Shown here: piece after piece, positions 10,494-21,019 of the stretch
Position numbering within the stretch: the stretch's first letter is position 1
Layout of the letters: every line of letters starts with the position of its first letter
DNA from: Colocasia esculenta
Taxonomy: Eukaryota; Streptophyta; Magnoliopsida; Alismatales; Araceae
DNA length: 64,000 bases
Direction: 5' to 3'
Assembly (NCBI GenBank): GCA_014218235.1
Contig: JACBKR010001157.1
Location: 744,001 to 808,000, forward strand
Position numbers and translations under genes: made by a program
Notes under the pieces: model-generated
Database searches by the model: none
The model's input: the letters and a program-made list of their open reading frames with translations, nothing else
What the model was told of the DNA's origin: nothing

Positions 10494-11368
10494 CGCGGGT
10501 GCCCACTGGTGTCCGAGCGGAGGTTGACCGAACGGACCGACGGCCTGGGTGCTCGGGACGACTGAACTGGAGCGGCCCGGCGGCTACTGGCACCCGGTGC
10601 GAAAGGGGTGGGGGAGCGGTCGGCGGCGAGGCTGGCCCGGAGCGGCGACGGGGTGAGGTGGAGCCCGGGCGGCACGGCGCGGGACTCCGCGAGCGCGGAC
10701 GGGAGGCAAGCACGGGGAGGGGGGGCGTCACCGGTGTGCCACGGGGATTGGCGATGGCGGAGCTGTCGAGGGAGGGTCGGCGCGGAGCTCCTGACGAGCA
10801 GGGACACGGGCCTGCCGGCCCGGTGCGCACGAGCTGGCGATGAGTGGCGGGGCCGGTGTCCGCGCGAGCCGGGAGGGAGCGCGGGGTGGTGCACCAGCGC
10901 TGGGGCTTCGCGGTGGGGGAGGGAAGGATGTACGGCCGGGGAAGGGGAACGCGCAGTGGGGGTTCTTCCGGGAGGAGGAGAGTGAGGGAGAGAGCTGCGA
11001 GAGGGAACAGGGAAAGAGGGAGAACAGGGGAAGAGGGGGGGGGGGTTCCAGGTGCGATGGCGATGATGTGGAGGCCCTACACTCGCGGTGCGGAGCCCAC
11101 GAAGACTGCTGTGAGGGGGCTCGGGGGCGGAGGTTGATCGGCGCAGAGGCTTCTGGACGCGGAAGCTCGGGAGGCCCGCGCTGCAGTGGTGGCCGGCGCC
11201 GGGGTCCGGTTGCGGAGGCGGGGGCCTGCAGAGGAGGCCTTGGCGCGACGGTGCGGGATCCACCGGGGGGGTGGTGGCGGGGTTCCAGAAATGGGGAGTG
11301 CGCGAACGGGGGGACTGGGGTGAGAGAGAGAGCAGGGAAGGGGAGGATCAAGTGCTCTAATACCAGAT

Positions 11369-11914
11369 TGATGCGGGACAAACCTGCTCGACAGCTGACC
11401 TGGCAGTTCAGCGCGATGGAGCAGATGGGCCGCAGGAGGGAGGGGGGGTTCCGGGGGAGAGAAAGGAGAAACCGGATGAAGGGGGAGGGGAGAGGACAAC
11501 AGGTAGACGAAGGAGGGGAGGGGACGGGACGACAGGGGGAGAGGAAGGGGGTTAGAGGGAGAGGAAAACAGCCCACACAATTTGAGGCGGCGCCTCTTCC
11601 AAGAAAACTCCAGCTTCGTTTCTTCTATCCATCCTCCCAAAGGAAGTACAAGTGTATATATAGGGTGAAAATCCTACTGTTTACCTACCCACTGGACCAA
11701 AATATCCCCAGTACAAATGACAAAATACCAATCTTATCCCACATCTGCAAATAAACCTTACTTATCTAAAATTAGACTTTTAATTCCACCGTACTAAATC
11801 AAACTCCACTAAAATGAAAAATACATAATAAAATAAAATTGAAGTCGATATATCGCTAAATGTCTGTAGTCTCGAGTCTCGTTCCGCGTCCGTCACGAGT
11901 CACGGTCCCCGTCA
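11369..11914 (-). repeat. 5' LTR of the non-autonomous retrotransposon
   Basis: On the minus strand it starts TGACGGGGACCGTGACTCG and ends CCCGCATCA. The U3-side 280 bp (11630-11914) is almost identical to 8970-9262, differing at a handful of positions. The TATATATAGGG segment on the plus strand near 11655 also occurs in the partner LTR. Confidence 0.85.
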
Positions 11915-11919
11915 CAATG

Positions 11920-12508
11920 TAATGTTTGTTCCTTGGTGATGATCTTTCTTTTTCTCCTCGTCATGTTTCTTTTTTCAGTTGGTTGGTTGCCGGGTTCTTC
12001 TCTAGGCTAAAGCTAATCTTATGTTGCTTCCCCTTAGACATGTGCAACCACAGCTTCCATCCAAATGCTTTAGTTGTTCAGGAATGTTGGATCTCTGGAT
12101 TGCCTAACAACTGCCTATGGTTACTATTTCCTTTTTTCTTTTTTCTTGTATTGATTGTGATTTAATGATGACATTTCTTACTGCTGCTACTTCTATGTTT
12201 TGAGGTTCTTGAGTTGTTTTACCACCTGAAATCTTGATGAATTTAAATTCAATCTACTTGTCACAACACAACTTGGAGAGGAAATAGGTATGTCCTGAAA
12301 TCTTGATGAATTTAATTAGCTAGCTACGTCCATTTGTTCATCTTCTTTTATTTTTTTTAGTTTTAATGATTTGTATCTGCAGGAGGATACCTTGCATCTG
12401 GTGCTGACTGTATGCATATTGTCTTATTATTTTTTCGTGGTTCTCTGCTGTTACAAATTAAATCCCACCATCCTCACAATCTCTTTAATTTCATGTTCTT
12501 ATTCACAG
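11920..12508. other. CACTA interior between the LTR element and the AKR exon
   Basis: AT-rich and intron-like. A short repeated phrase, CCTGAAATCTTGATGAATTTAA, occurs near 12226 and 12295. It may be captured aldo-keto-reductase intron. Confidence 0.4.
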
Positions 12509-12580
12509 ATGGAGATACATCCTCACTGGAGAAATGACAGAATTCTGGACTACTGCAAGCAGAACAAAATTCATGTTATT
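12509..12580 (+). pseudogene. Captured aldo-keto reductase exon
   Basis: A 72-bp open block bounded by CACAG at its 5' side and GTAAGC at its 3' side. It encodes MEIHPHWRNDRILDYCKQNK followed by IHVI. This matches the NADPH-dependent aldo-keto reductase segment that usually reads QxEMHPxWxxxxLxxxCKxxxIHVTAYSPLG, between the catalytic region and the Ser/Pro loop. The other exons, including the catalytic Tyr and Lys segments, were not found nearby, so only a fragment was captured by the CACTA element. Confidence 0.7.
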
Positions 12581-12629
12581 GTAAGCTTAATCACAGCCTT
12601 GTAGCTAGCTAATCCCCGCTGACCACCAG

Positions 12630-15115
12630 ATGGTGATGATAACAAGTAGCCAAGGCCATCGAGCAAGTGATCCCGTTGCCGCTGCTGGCGCCAGTGGTGA
12701 GCATGTGAGTAATGATTCAGATGACAAATTGTCTACTGATATGATGGAGATGCAATCATACCCCGGCCATGGTCTATCACCCATTTCTGAATCTTACAAT
12801 CAAGGTCCGTATGGTAACCTGGTATTGTCTCAGTCAGATCAACTTTCCTTGTGACTTGGAAAAGTGAATAAATTTGTGTGTCCAATTTACATGTATCTCT
12901 GTAGGATAATGGAACATCAATGTTCTCAAATTTTCTTTTGTTTGTGTAAGAGTTTGAATCTAGTTCTGTTCTTGGTTATGCAGGCTGCAATCTTAATCTA
13001 GAAATCACACAAGTTGGAGATGATGGGGCATCATCACTGTCGAATTCTTTTAGACAGAGGATTGAAGACGTCACCAAGTCTCCCTTGGTAGATGATCAAG
13101 GTATGCAGAGAAAGGGCCATCTTTATGTCCACTCCCGAAAGTTAGCACCCGTACTTAAATTTAGCAATGAGTTTTAATGCAAAAATTTTCATTCTGCAAG
13201 AGCCTTCACGGTTGAAAGTTGATTGATTCTTTAGGGTTTCTCTGTACATTTGCAGGCAGTGAATCACACGATTCTTTACCACTGGATCTGCTGATGGGAA
13301 ACAAAAATAAGGAGGTACCTGTCGAAGCAAGTGAAATTACTCTGTCAAGTGCAGAGACATTTAAGACGGGGCATGTTGTCTCCAGGTTCTGATGGAATGC
13401 ATGCCTTTAGCACTCACAGTGTTTCATACATTCTTGATGATCAAGGTATATTAAAGGCCAACCCGCATATTGATTTATCCACCTTCTCCAGGGAAAAAAG
13501 AACGGCACCTACTTTTACTAATAATGAAAGTTTCTCAAATTTTTTCCGCAGATAGAAGTTTTGGTGTTGTCCAGACTATTCAAGAGGCTGTTTTTTCTGG
13601 GCTTCTAAATACTTTGGCAGGCAGTGAATTAAATGGCAACTCTCTACCAAGTCCTTTGATGCGAAGTGGAGATGAGAAAGTACCTGATGAAGCAGTTGCA
13701 TCTACTTTGTCAAGAACACGGTTGTTGGGAAAGGAATGCGAGTCTTCAAGTTCTGATGGATGCCGTCCTAATGTTCATGAAGTGGATTTTGCAGAAGTTG
13801 ATGATCCATGCAGTTCACATGCCTTCTCTACTGTGAGTGAGGTGGATCAGGAGCCGACTGGTGTCGTTGATACAAAGGTGATACTCATTATGAAGTCAAA
13901 TTCTGCAGATTGTATAGTTCTTGAATTGTGTTTTTATCTTCTCATGGACAATGGATGTTCTGCAAGAATGAAGAAACTTATTCTCTAAAAACCATGTTGT
14001 ACAGGAAAATATTGAGGTGGACGTTAATGGCAATTTCAGTGGTCGAAGCTTCAGTCTGTTTGGTGCCTCAGGTACAAAAGATCTTTCTTTATTGGAATTG
14101 CAATGTTTGACATAAAGCTTGTTTGACTCTTTTTTCCCTTTATCGTGAATGCTTAATTTGCAGAGAAAACAGCTAATCTTTTGGACAGGACAGAAGGTAG
14201 ACAAAGAAACAAAGAGCCTTCTGCTCCCATGAGAAATTCCCAATGTGACATTGCTCCATTAGACATTGCTTCCATAGCATCAAATTCCATGGTCAGCAGG
14301 CACCTCGTAGATCTCAATGTGGGCGATCTTGACACCAGGCCGGAGCCGTTTTATCCACATAATGAAGCGTTGCTGACGGTACTAGTTCTGGCCAAAAAAG
14401 CCCGTTGAGGATCCCATCTACTCAAACAGAAGATGAATGTGTTATGAAGGAAACTTATGAGATAGCGACAGGTGAAGATGGTGCCATACAATTCTCTGAT
14501 ACAACTCAGTTTTCTGCTGAAAAGGAACAGAACTTGGATGAGCATGAGGAAACCATGGAGGCTACAGCATTTATGCGTGATGAGGTGCCTCTAGTAAATG
14601 AAACCTCAACCCAAGTGAAGAGTACAGAAGTGGAAGTTGCAGTGGATTCTAAGAGATCACTGGAGACTTCATTAAATACCCATCCAAAAGAAGGTTCCTT
14701 CGACAGCAATGGAGGAGAAGCAGTGGAAGCTACTCCTGATGCACATGAGCATGTGATACCAAGAAATAAGTTTGCTTACAAGGTAGCGGATATAGAGGAT
14801 GTGGAAGGTGAATTAGCAATTGACTATGCAGTAAACTTCAGCGGGCACAAAGAAATTGTAACCCCTGCAGACTCTGAAGAAATTGGAACCCCTGCAGGTG
14901 GTGACCTTGATAGACAAACTAAACTGCAAAATGAAAGTATCTTGGTCACGGAAGAAGCTAAAGATGGCTCCGTTCAAGAATCTCTAGCCAGAGACTTGGC
15001 CTCGGGAGGGCAATTTAGTGTTCCGACGCCTTCTCCTCATCAGTCCTCGACGTCTTCGTGCGACTGTCAGCATATTAGGGTTTTTGTACAAATCAAAGAA
15101 AAGAAAAAAGTTTGA
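12630..15115 (+). pseudogene. Captured multi-exon fragment of an unrecognised acidic host gene
   Basis: Six blocks with consistent GT-AG boundaries and mostly compatible phases: 12630-12804, 12984-13100, 13256-13445, 13552-13877, 14005-14071 and 14164-15115. The joined protein is Ser/Glu/Asp-rich and looks disordered (for example SPISESYNQG, LEITQVGDDG, SRHLVDLNVGDLDTRP, EEIGTPAGGD). Two frame breaks are visible: one in the third block near 13375 and one near 14370, where the frame of the last block must shift by one base. The third and fourth blocks are diverged repeats of each other (GSES..SLPLDLLM versus GSEL..SLPSPLM). I do not recognise the parent gene. Sequence capture by the CACTA element is the simplest explanation; a decayed CACTA-encoded ORF is the alternative. 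Confidence 0.55.
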
Positions 15116-15364
15116 GACTTCAGAATATTCATGACGGTCGTTACACTCTGCCTTTCATATTGGCACTTGAATGTATATTTTGTGTAGAGGGATTAATATA
15201 TTTGAATGGAATTGTAATTTTTTTCCCAAAAAATATATATGTGATTGTGAAATAAAAGATTGTAGATGTATATATTTAAAGACTAGTGAAAGATATACAT
15301 GGATATTTAGTAGTTGGCAAATGGTAATATATTAATATTAAAAAATAAAAAATAGTTTGAAAGA

Positions 15365-15717
15365 ATAATCGACGGTTTTCCTATCGTCAAGAACTATATA
15401 GTTGAATGTCAATAATAATAAAAAATATAAAAAAATTGAAAGAATAGATGACCGTTTTTAAACCGTCGAGAATGTATGTAAAAAATGTGAAATGACCGAC
15501 TGCTTGAATACGACGACTATTTACAAACAGTCGTTTAAAGAGTTGCCAACTCTAAAATGGTCGATTAGTCGTCTAAAGAATTACCAACCCTAAAATAGTC
15601 GATTGTATAAAGACAACCATCAAACGGTCGTAAAAAACTAAGACGACTGTATATAGTCGGCTTTTATAGAACCGCTGACGGTTTTAACAGTCGTCGGTAA
15701 CCTATGTTGTACTAGTG
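15365..15717 (-). repeat. CACTA right subterminal repeat region
   Basis: Dense short motifs in both orientations: CGACGGTTTTCC, ACCGTTTTTAAACCGTCGAG, CGACTGCTTG, ACAGTCGTTTAAAG, AACGGTCGT, GACGACTGTATATAGTCGG and ACGGTTTTAACAGTCGTCGG. The core is ACGGT/CAGTCG, shared with the left end. Confidence 0.7.
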
Positions 15718-15720
15718 AGT

Positions 15721-16479
15721 GAAGATAAAGACATGTAAATTTTGTTAGAATAAGATGCTTGACCAGGACAGATGATCTTTTGTTTGATTTTCACGGACGA
15801 CGTTAATGATGATGCATGAAATTTCACGTGTGCCATCTGGATTATCTCCATTTGAAGTTGTCCTTTTCATGAAAAAAAAAATCTTCTTGAAAAAAGAGAC
15901 CGACCTAATTATTTATAAACATATTTTTATTTTTATTACATCTAATACGAGACTAAATTATGCCTCAACAAATCTACTTATTTCCAAGTTTAATTTCAAA
16001 AAAGGGAATAATTCTAAGTTGCAATTAACGTTGCTTTTTGGATATTGCCAAACAAAAAGATCAGACAACTCTGTCATCAACAAAATCCAATACTTTTCTC
16101 ACATTTATCCCTTCCACAAACAAGGCTGTAAAGCCATGATCGAGGCATCTAATTAATTGACGATGTCCTTTTTCTTCCCACAGCTACACATATATAACAC
16201 TTAATTTGCCGAGTAAGTCTTCTGGATTCCCAAGAGAACACAATTAGACTAGGAAACAAGGGATGAAGAAGAAGAATACGAGCTAGCTAGCTAGGAAGAA
16301 CCTCCTGAAGACAACAACTACTACTACCACCACACAATAGAGATAAAGTATAGCGAGTACTAGTGAGGAGGAGATGGGTTTCGGTTGGAGTGGGCGGTGG
16401 AGTGGGGTCGTCGTGTTTCTTCTTCCCCCCTCCACCTCCTCTCTTCTTCTTCTTCCTCGATGTGGATCTTCTTAGGAAG
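15721..16479. other. Spacer and 3' flank of KCS10
   Basis: About 15815-15975 is a copy of the dispersed repeat also seen at 1978-2130 and twice near 61.6-62.0 kb. The CT/TC-rich tract at 16405-16470 lies in the KCS10 3' UTR. No other gene is seen. Confidence 0.5.
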
Positions 16480-18673
16480 CTAAGGCATCGGGTACTGGTC
16501 GACGCAGTCGAGCCATGGGTTTGTCGCTGGCCGCCGCACCCGGCGCATGGCCTTCCACACGGCGCTGTTGCACTTGAAACCGGACCCGAAGGCCAGCTGC
16601 CAGATGCGGTCGCCCCGGCGCACCTTGCCTTTGGCCTCCAAGTACGCCAGCTCGTACCAGATGCTGCTGCTCGACGTGTTGCCGAAGCGGTGCAGCGCCA
16701 TGCGGGAGGCCTCCATGTTGTCCTCGCTCAGCCCCAGGTTGCGCTGCAGCTCGTCCAGCACCGCCTTCCCGGCCGGGTGCACGCAGAAGTGGTCGAACGC
16801 CAGTTTGTAGTCGGGGATGTAGGTCCTGGCCTTCCCGGCCGCCACCTCCCCGCCGCCGAAGAAGTGGCGCCACACGAGGGTGCCGAAGAAGAGGAGCTGC
16901 TCCGAGAAGGGGAGCACCAGGGGGCCGAGGGTGGTGATGTTCGCCTCCAGGGCGCGGCCCCCCACCTCCATCACGTCCCTGCTGATGGCCAGGCCCTTGA
17001 TCCTCTGCTCATCCTCCTCCTGATACACGCAGCTGCATGCAACAGATAGGAACAGTAGATCATATACCCATCACAACTCAACAAGATTACAAGAAGAAGA
17101 GATTAGAGGAGGGGGGGGGCACGCAGTGCAGGCATGCCATGGCGGGGGATGCGTAGGTAGCTACCGGAAGCTGCGTTCGTCGCCGCCCTTGTGGGTGCGG
17201 ACGATGTGCTCGAGGCGGTACTTGGCCCAGCCGAAGTCGCGGCGGCGGTTGGAGAGGAGCACGGCGGAGCAGCCCATGCGGAAGAAGCAGTTGGGAATGA
17301 GCATGGAGCGGTTCCGGCCGGTGTACCAATTGAAGGTGACCATCTCGGTGCTGACCACCACGGCGTAGTTGTTGGGGTTGGCCTGCAGCATGTCCCGGGC
17401 CAGGTCCAGGGAGATGACGCCGGCGCTGCAGCCCATGCCGCCGAGGTTGTAGCTGAGGATGTTGCCCCTCATCTTGTAGTGGTTCACGATCATGGCCGAC
17501 AGCGACGGAGTGGGGTTGAAGAGGCTGCAGTTGACGACCAGAACGCCGACGTCCTTTGGGCGGAGGCGGCTCTTCTGGAACAGCTCGTCCAGGGCGCCGA
17601 AGATGACCTCCGCCGCCTCCGCACGGCCCTCCTTCATGGTGGCGCAGTTCTCCGTGGAGAACACCGACCGGGGGATGTAGGTCTCGTCGCCGACGCCGGA
17701 GGACTTGAGCACCCGGCTCTGGAAGGCCAGGCTGGCCTCGTCGAACTTGCCGGACTTCCGGGCCAGCTCTATGAACTGCTCCTTGGACACCTATATAAAC
17801 ATCATGATCGTGAGGACACATACATGTGATTAAAAGTAATTGAGGAGTGTTTAGTGATCTCTAATTAAAAAAGGTAACAAAGATGGTGTGGATTGTCTTC
17901 TAAATTATTCTATTAGTTAAAAATATGATAAAAAATTCTCTATTTTTCAACTAATAAAATTAATTAGAAGATAATCTTCGTATGTCATTTTTATTACTCT
18001 CTTTAAAAAATAATAAATATTTCTCAACATAATTATCTAAGTTAAACAGCTTGCACAAAGTCACCTTTCTAAACCCTGATGAAGGGAGTCGAAGTTGTTA
18101 TTGGTATATTGATTTGTGGGATTTCATTAGTATTGTTATTGTTATTGGTATATATATTTAATGCATGAAGCCAACTACCACCTACTAGCCAGCGATAGGT
18201 CATAATACGTACCCTTTAATGGACGATGACCCCAAGAGCAGGCGCGTACATGTGGCAAGTAGAGACACCATCGACAAATTGGTCTTCTCTACAATATTTG
18301 TCTACTACCCCTTCCCATTGGGCTCTTTATTTGTATAAAGAAAAATACTTATTATCAGTTTAAACTAATAACAAGTCATCAATAAATTATTTGTTGAATA
18401 ATTTTATTAATTAAAAATTGTCACATCTTTCTTTGTCTCTCATCCTCAACCAATCAAATTATTTAACAAACAATCTACTTATTACTAGTTTAGAGTGATA
18501 ACAAACATTTAAAATTGCTACGTATTCAATAAAATCATGTATAAAATGCATATTGATCGAGTCAGGATGATCAAGTTTATATGAAAAAGTAGAAGTTGTC
18601 AAGTCTTGATCTTAGAATTCACTAACATTAATTTTTGAGCCCGCAAAATCACACCAAGCGAGGTTTTCTCATT

Positions 18674-18708
<35 letters not shown>

Positions 18709-19623
18709 CCAGGACTCAAATCAGATCGTCCAAGTCACTAAAACATAACCAATAACTAGCAGGATCAGTGGGATTTCGATCCGATCGGGAACCTCTCGTT
18801 GGTAAACACGGATCATATATATACTAGTGCACATGCAGAGTCTTATCTAGCTATATATATATGCCATCTAAATGATGTTGACCATGGTGCAAGGTGGTCA
18901 TCGGAATTCTATATATGAGGAACTCCTCTGGTTCAAACCAACCAAGGAGGTTGCAGACGACACATCCATGGGGGTGTTATCAGGCAGGCACCCTAGCCGC
19001 TATTTGTGCACAGAACAGTGTGTGATTGGGCCAAAACTTCGTTTTTTTTAACAAGCAAGCTGGCCGTGCAACCATATCTCTAGAAACATGGTCATGACTC
19101 GTGGAAATCGCAGCAGCAGCAAGACATATATACATGGAGGGAAACGGGGTGTGTGTGTGTGTGAAAAGACCGGTAGATCGAGCTAGGGAAGGAGAACATA
19201 TATGGAGTAGGGACGAAGACGCACCTTGAGGTCCTCCGGCGGGCGATAGCAGGCAAAATCGATGAGGTAGATGGACTTGGGGCGGGAGAGGAAGTAGACG
19301 GAGACGGTGAAGACGAGGACGCCGAAGAAGGCCAGCACGGTGGCCAGGTCGTAGCTGGCCTCCTCCCACACCTTGCGCCACAGCTCCCGCCGCCCGCCCA
19401 GGCTGCCCACCTCCGCGCTGAACACCAGCACCAGCACCGGGACGGTGGCCAGGTACACGGCGTGGCTGATGAGGTAGTGGTACCCCAGCTTCACGTACTT
19501 GAGGTTCACCGACTGCAGGAAGTCCGGCAGCCGCCGCCGCACCCTCACCGAGAACCTCGGTGACCCCGCCTCCACCCCCCTGTTCACTATCTCCGTCGTC
19601 AGCATCGCCTGCTCCCCCGCCAT
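16480..19623 (-). CDS. KCS10: 3-ketoacyl-CoA synthase 10 (FIDDLEHEAD-type) very-long-chain fatty acid elongase
   Basis: Condensing enzyme of the ER fatty-acid elongase. It joins malonyl-CoA to a long-chain acyl-CoA to supply very-long-chain lipids for cuticle and epidermis. Exons are 19225-19623, 17165-17790 and 16480-17032, all with GT-AG junctions, giving 525 residues, the usual family length. The N-terminus runs MAGEQAMLTTEIVNRG then RVRRRLPDFLQSVNLKYVKL, close to Arabidopsis KCS10/FDH. Two membrane segments lie at about 50-70 and 92-112. The catalytic Cys254 (GGMGCSAG), His427 (FCVHPAGK) and Asn460 (HRFGNTSS) are all present; the His-Asn spacing of 33 equals that of FAE1. The ATG at 19623 was chosen because the longer frame starts at GTG. 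Loss of FDH causes organ fusion in Arabidopsis. No defect is visible. Assignment to the KCS10 clade is strong from its N-terminal and TM sequence. Confidence 0.96.
17791..19224 (-). other. KCS10 intron 1 (1434 bp)
   Basis: AT-rich intron between GT at 19224-19223 and AG at 17792-17791. It contains a (TA)n microsatellite at 18677-18707 and a TG repeat near 19150. Intron 2 (17033-17164, 132 bp) is short. No inserted element with clear ends was found. Confidence 0.85.
18677..18707. repeat. (AT)n microsatellite in KCS10 intron 1
   Basis: Uninterrupted AT dinucleotides, about 15 units. Confidence 0.9.
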
Positions 19624-19806
19624 CTCCACCCTTCCACACCCCCCTCCTCCTCTGTTGCACCTTCTACTTCCTCTAGCTAGCTATTTAGCTAACCAGGGCA
19701 AGAGAGTACTCTGAGAGAGAGGCAGAGAGAGAGAGAGATGTGAACACAACACAGAGAGATCAGCCACAGATGGAGAGAGAGTGTGAGAGAGATGGGGAAG
19801 GGAGGT

Positions 19807-19813
19807 CTTTATA
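19807..19813 (-). promoter_or_regulatory. TATA box of KCS10
   Basis: TATAAAG in the context CAGTATAAAGACC on the minus strand, about 185 bp upstream of the ATG. It is followed by a CT-rich leader (GA-rich on the plus strand, 19715-19800), which is typical of plant 5' UTRs. The predicted start of transcription is near 19775-19780. Confidence 0.7.
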
Positions 19814-19829
19814 CTGGGTGGTGGGATCG

Positions 19830-20868
19830 ATGAGGAGAGGAAGAGGGTGGTAGTGGTGGTGGGTGAGGAACAGTTAATGCTTGCACCGACCCGAGGTGGG
19901 TCGAAGTTGGAACCGCCATGAATGGGGCATTCAATTCAAAGGAGAGGAGGGTTGGCGTCTACAACAGCGGCAGTGACGCCGGTGATGGCAGCCCCGCTCC
20001 ACACACCATGCTCTGTACTTAGAAAAGTTTTCTTTTTCTGGTTTAATGCATGCGCTCTCACCTTGTTAGGTATGCGATGTTAGGACTCATAGATAGAGAT
20101 AAAAGTTATATTTTTTTTATGATTTTACTATTCTCCATATAGATATATATTTAATTATATTTTTTTCTGCTATATAAAAATTTACATCAATTTATCTTAG
20201 ATTTATCCCCATGCATTTCTACTGTTATCAAAGTCACATAAATCACATCATGTTTGTATTTCAAATAAAAAGTATGCCTTACAACCAAAGAGAGGTATAG
20301 AATTGAAAAGATTCTTACCCAAAAGTATATTTTGATAATTATTTAATAGAATTTGATGATCCAATCTCTAATAATCATTTCATGTGTATAATATATACAT
20401 CAGATAATGTGGTTATGTATTTACCCAGTACTCTTTTATTACAGGGTAAACCATGAAGAAAACCCTAGAATTCGCTTCTGGAGGAGTTATTCTAACTTGG
20501 CAGCTGGTAACGTGGGTTTTGAGTTTGAGTGTGCTGATAGAGAAAGAGATTTGAGAGATAGCCTACAGTACACACATCCATTAATATTAATAGCACGTAC
20601 TACTGCTGTATCTATCATACAAAAATGTTATCTTCACCGTGTGTTCGATTTTTCTTAACATGTGGTTCTTTCATAGGTTACTTAGTCCCATAAGCAACTA
20701 TTTGAATAAGATATGGTCTTGATTAGTATGTATTTGTTCGCTTGTCACTGTTGAGTCATGATTTATGACAGTGGGTTGTCCCCCCACCCCTTTCTCCACC
20801 ACCACAAATCTTCTCCTCCCCGATCTTTACAAACATTAATCCATGCTACTAAATATATATATATAGCG
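19830..20868. other. KCS10 upstream region
   Basis: The proximal promoter is purine/pyrimidine biased up to about 19990, then AT-rich. The short open frame at 20407-20658 has no recognised domain. Epidermal L1-box motifs were looked for by eye and none was convincing. Confidence 0.4.
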
Positions 20869-21019
20869 CAGCCACTTGGAGGCCAGTGAGGTCCTAGAAC
20901 TCTATGGGATCGAAAGATTTTCATTAGTGAGATAAAATTTCATCATTAGTGACCTCACTCGATCAAAAAAATATGTTTAAAGGTACACCCACTGAATAAA
21001 AATTCTAAATTCGCCACTG
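20869..21019. mobile_element. hAT-type MITE copy (degenerate left end)
   Basis: It shares its interior, including GATCGAAAGATTTT..ATTAGTGA and CCACTGAATAAAAATTCTA, with the intact copy at 49319-49477, and ends GCCACTG. The left end is altered (CAGCCACTTGG) and no clean TSD remains. Confidence 0.65.

Larger units (their letters stand above)
8684..11914 (-). mobile_element. Non-autonomous LTR retrotransposon (3.2 kb), minus orientation, TSD CAATG
   Basis: Two LTRs, 8684-9262 and 11369-11914, begin TG and end CA on the minus strand and share long stretches, including the segment around AGTGTATATATAGGGTG. CAATG flanks both sides (8679-8683 and 11915-11919). Directly inside the upstream LTR, on the minus strand, lies TGGTATTAGAGC, one mismatch from the initiator-tRNA-Met primer site TGGTATCAGAGC. 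A purine tract GAAGTGGGGGAGAT abuts the downstream LTR. The 2.1 kb interior has no reverse transcriptase, protease or integrase, so the element must be mobilised in trans. It is nested inside the CACTA element. Confidence 0.88.
2137..15717 (+). mobile_element. 13.6 kb CACTA (En/Spm-type) DNA transposon with 3-bp TSD AGT
   Basis: The left end starts CACTACCATAAAACAGGG. The right end, read inward, starts CACTAGTACAACATAGG. They share CACTA and agree at most of the next 12 positions (AnAAnAnAGG pattern). The trinucleotide AGT flanks both ends (2134-2136 and 15718-15720), the 3-bp TSD expected for CACTA elements. Both subterminal regions are rich in short CAGTCG/CGACGG motifs, typical transposase-binding arrays. 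The interior holds a transposase-associated/Ptta gene, captured host gene pieces and later insertions. No tnp2 catalytic domain is visible, so the element appears non-autonomous. The ends rest on a short imperfect TIR plus TSD, so boundary confidence is good but not absolute. Confidence 0.8.

Noticed and set aside
10004..11754. Overlapping GC-rich frames up to 304 codons on both strands
   Set aside because: They lie in the GC-rich interior and LTR of the non-autonomous retrotransposon, show low-complexity Arg/Gly/Pro composition and overlap each other on opposite strands.
16363..17829. Plus-strand frames of 212-228 codons and alternative minus frames across KCS10 exons
   Set aside because: Shadows of the GC-rich KCS10 exons, which have full domain, splice and catalytic-residue support in another frame.
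19183..19629. A KCS10 start six bases upstream giving Met-Glu-Met-Ala
   Set aside because: The first codon there is GTG; the first ATG is at 19623.
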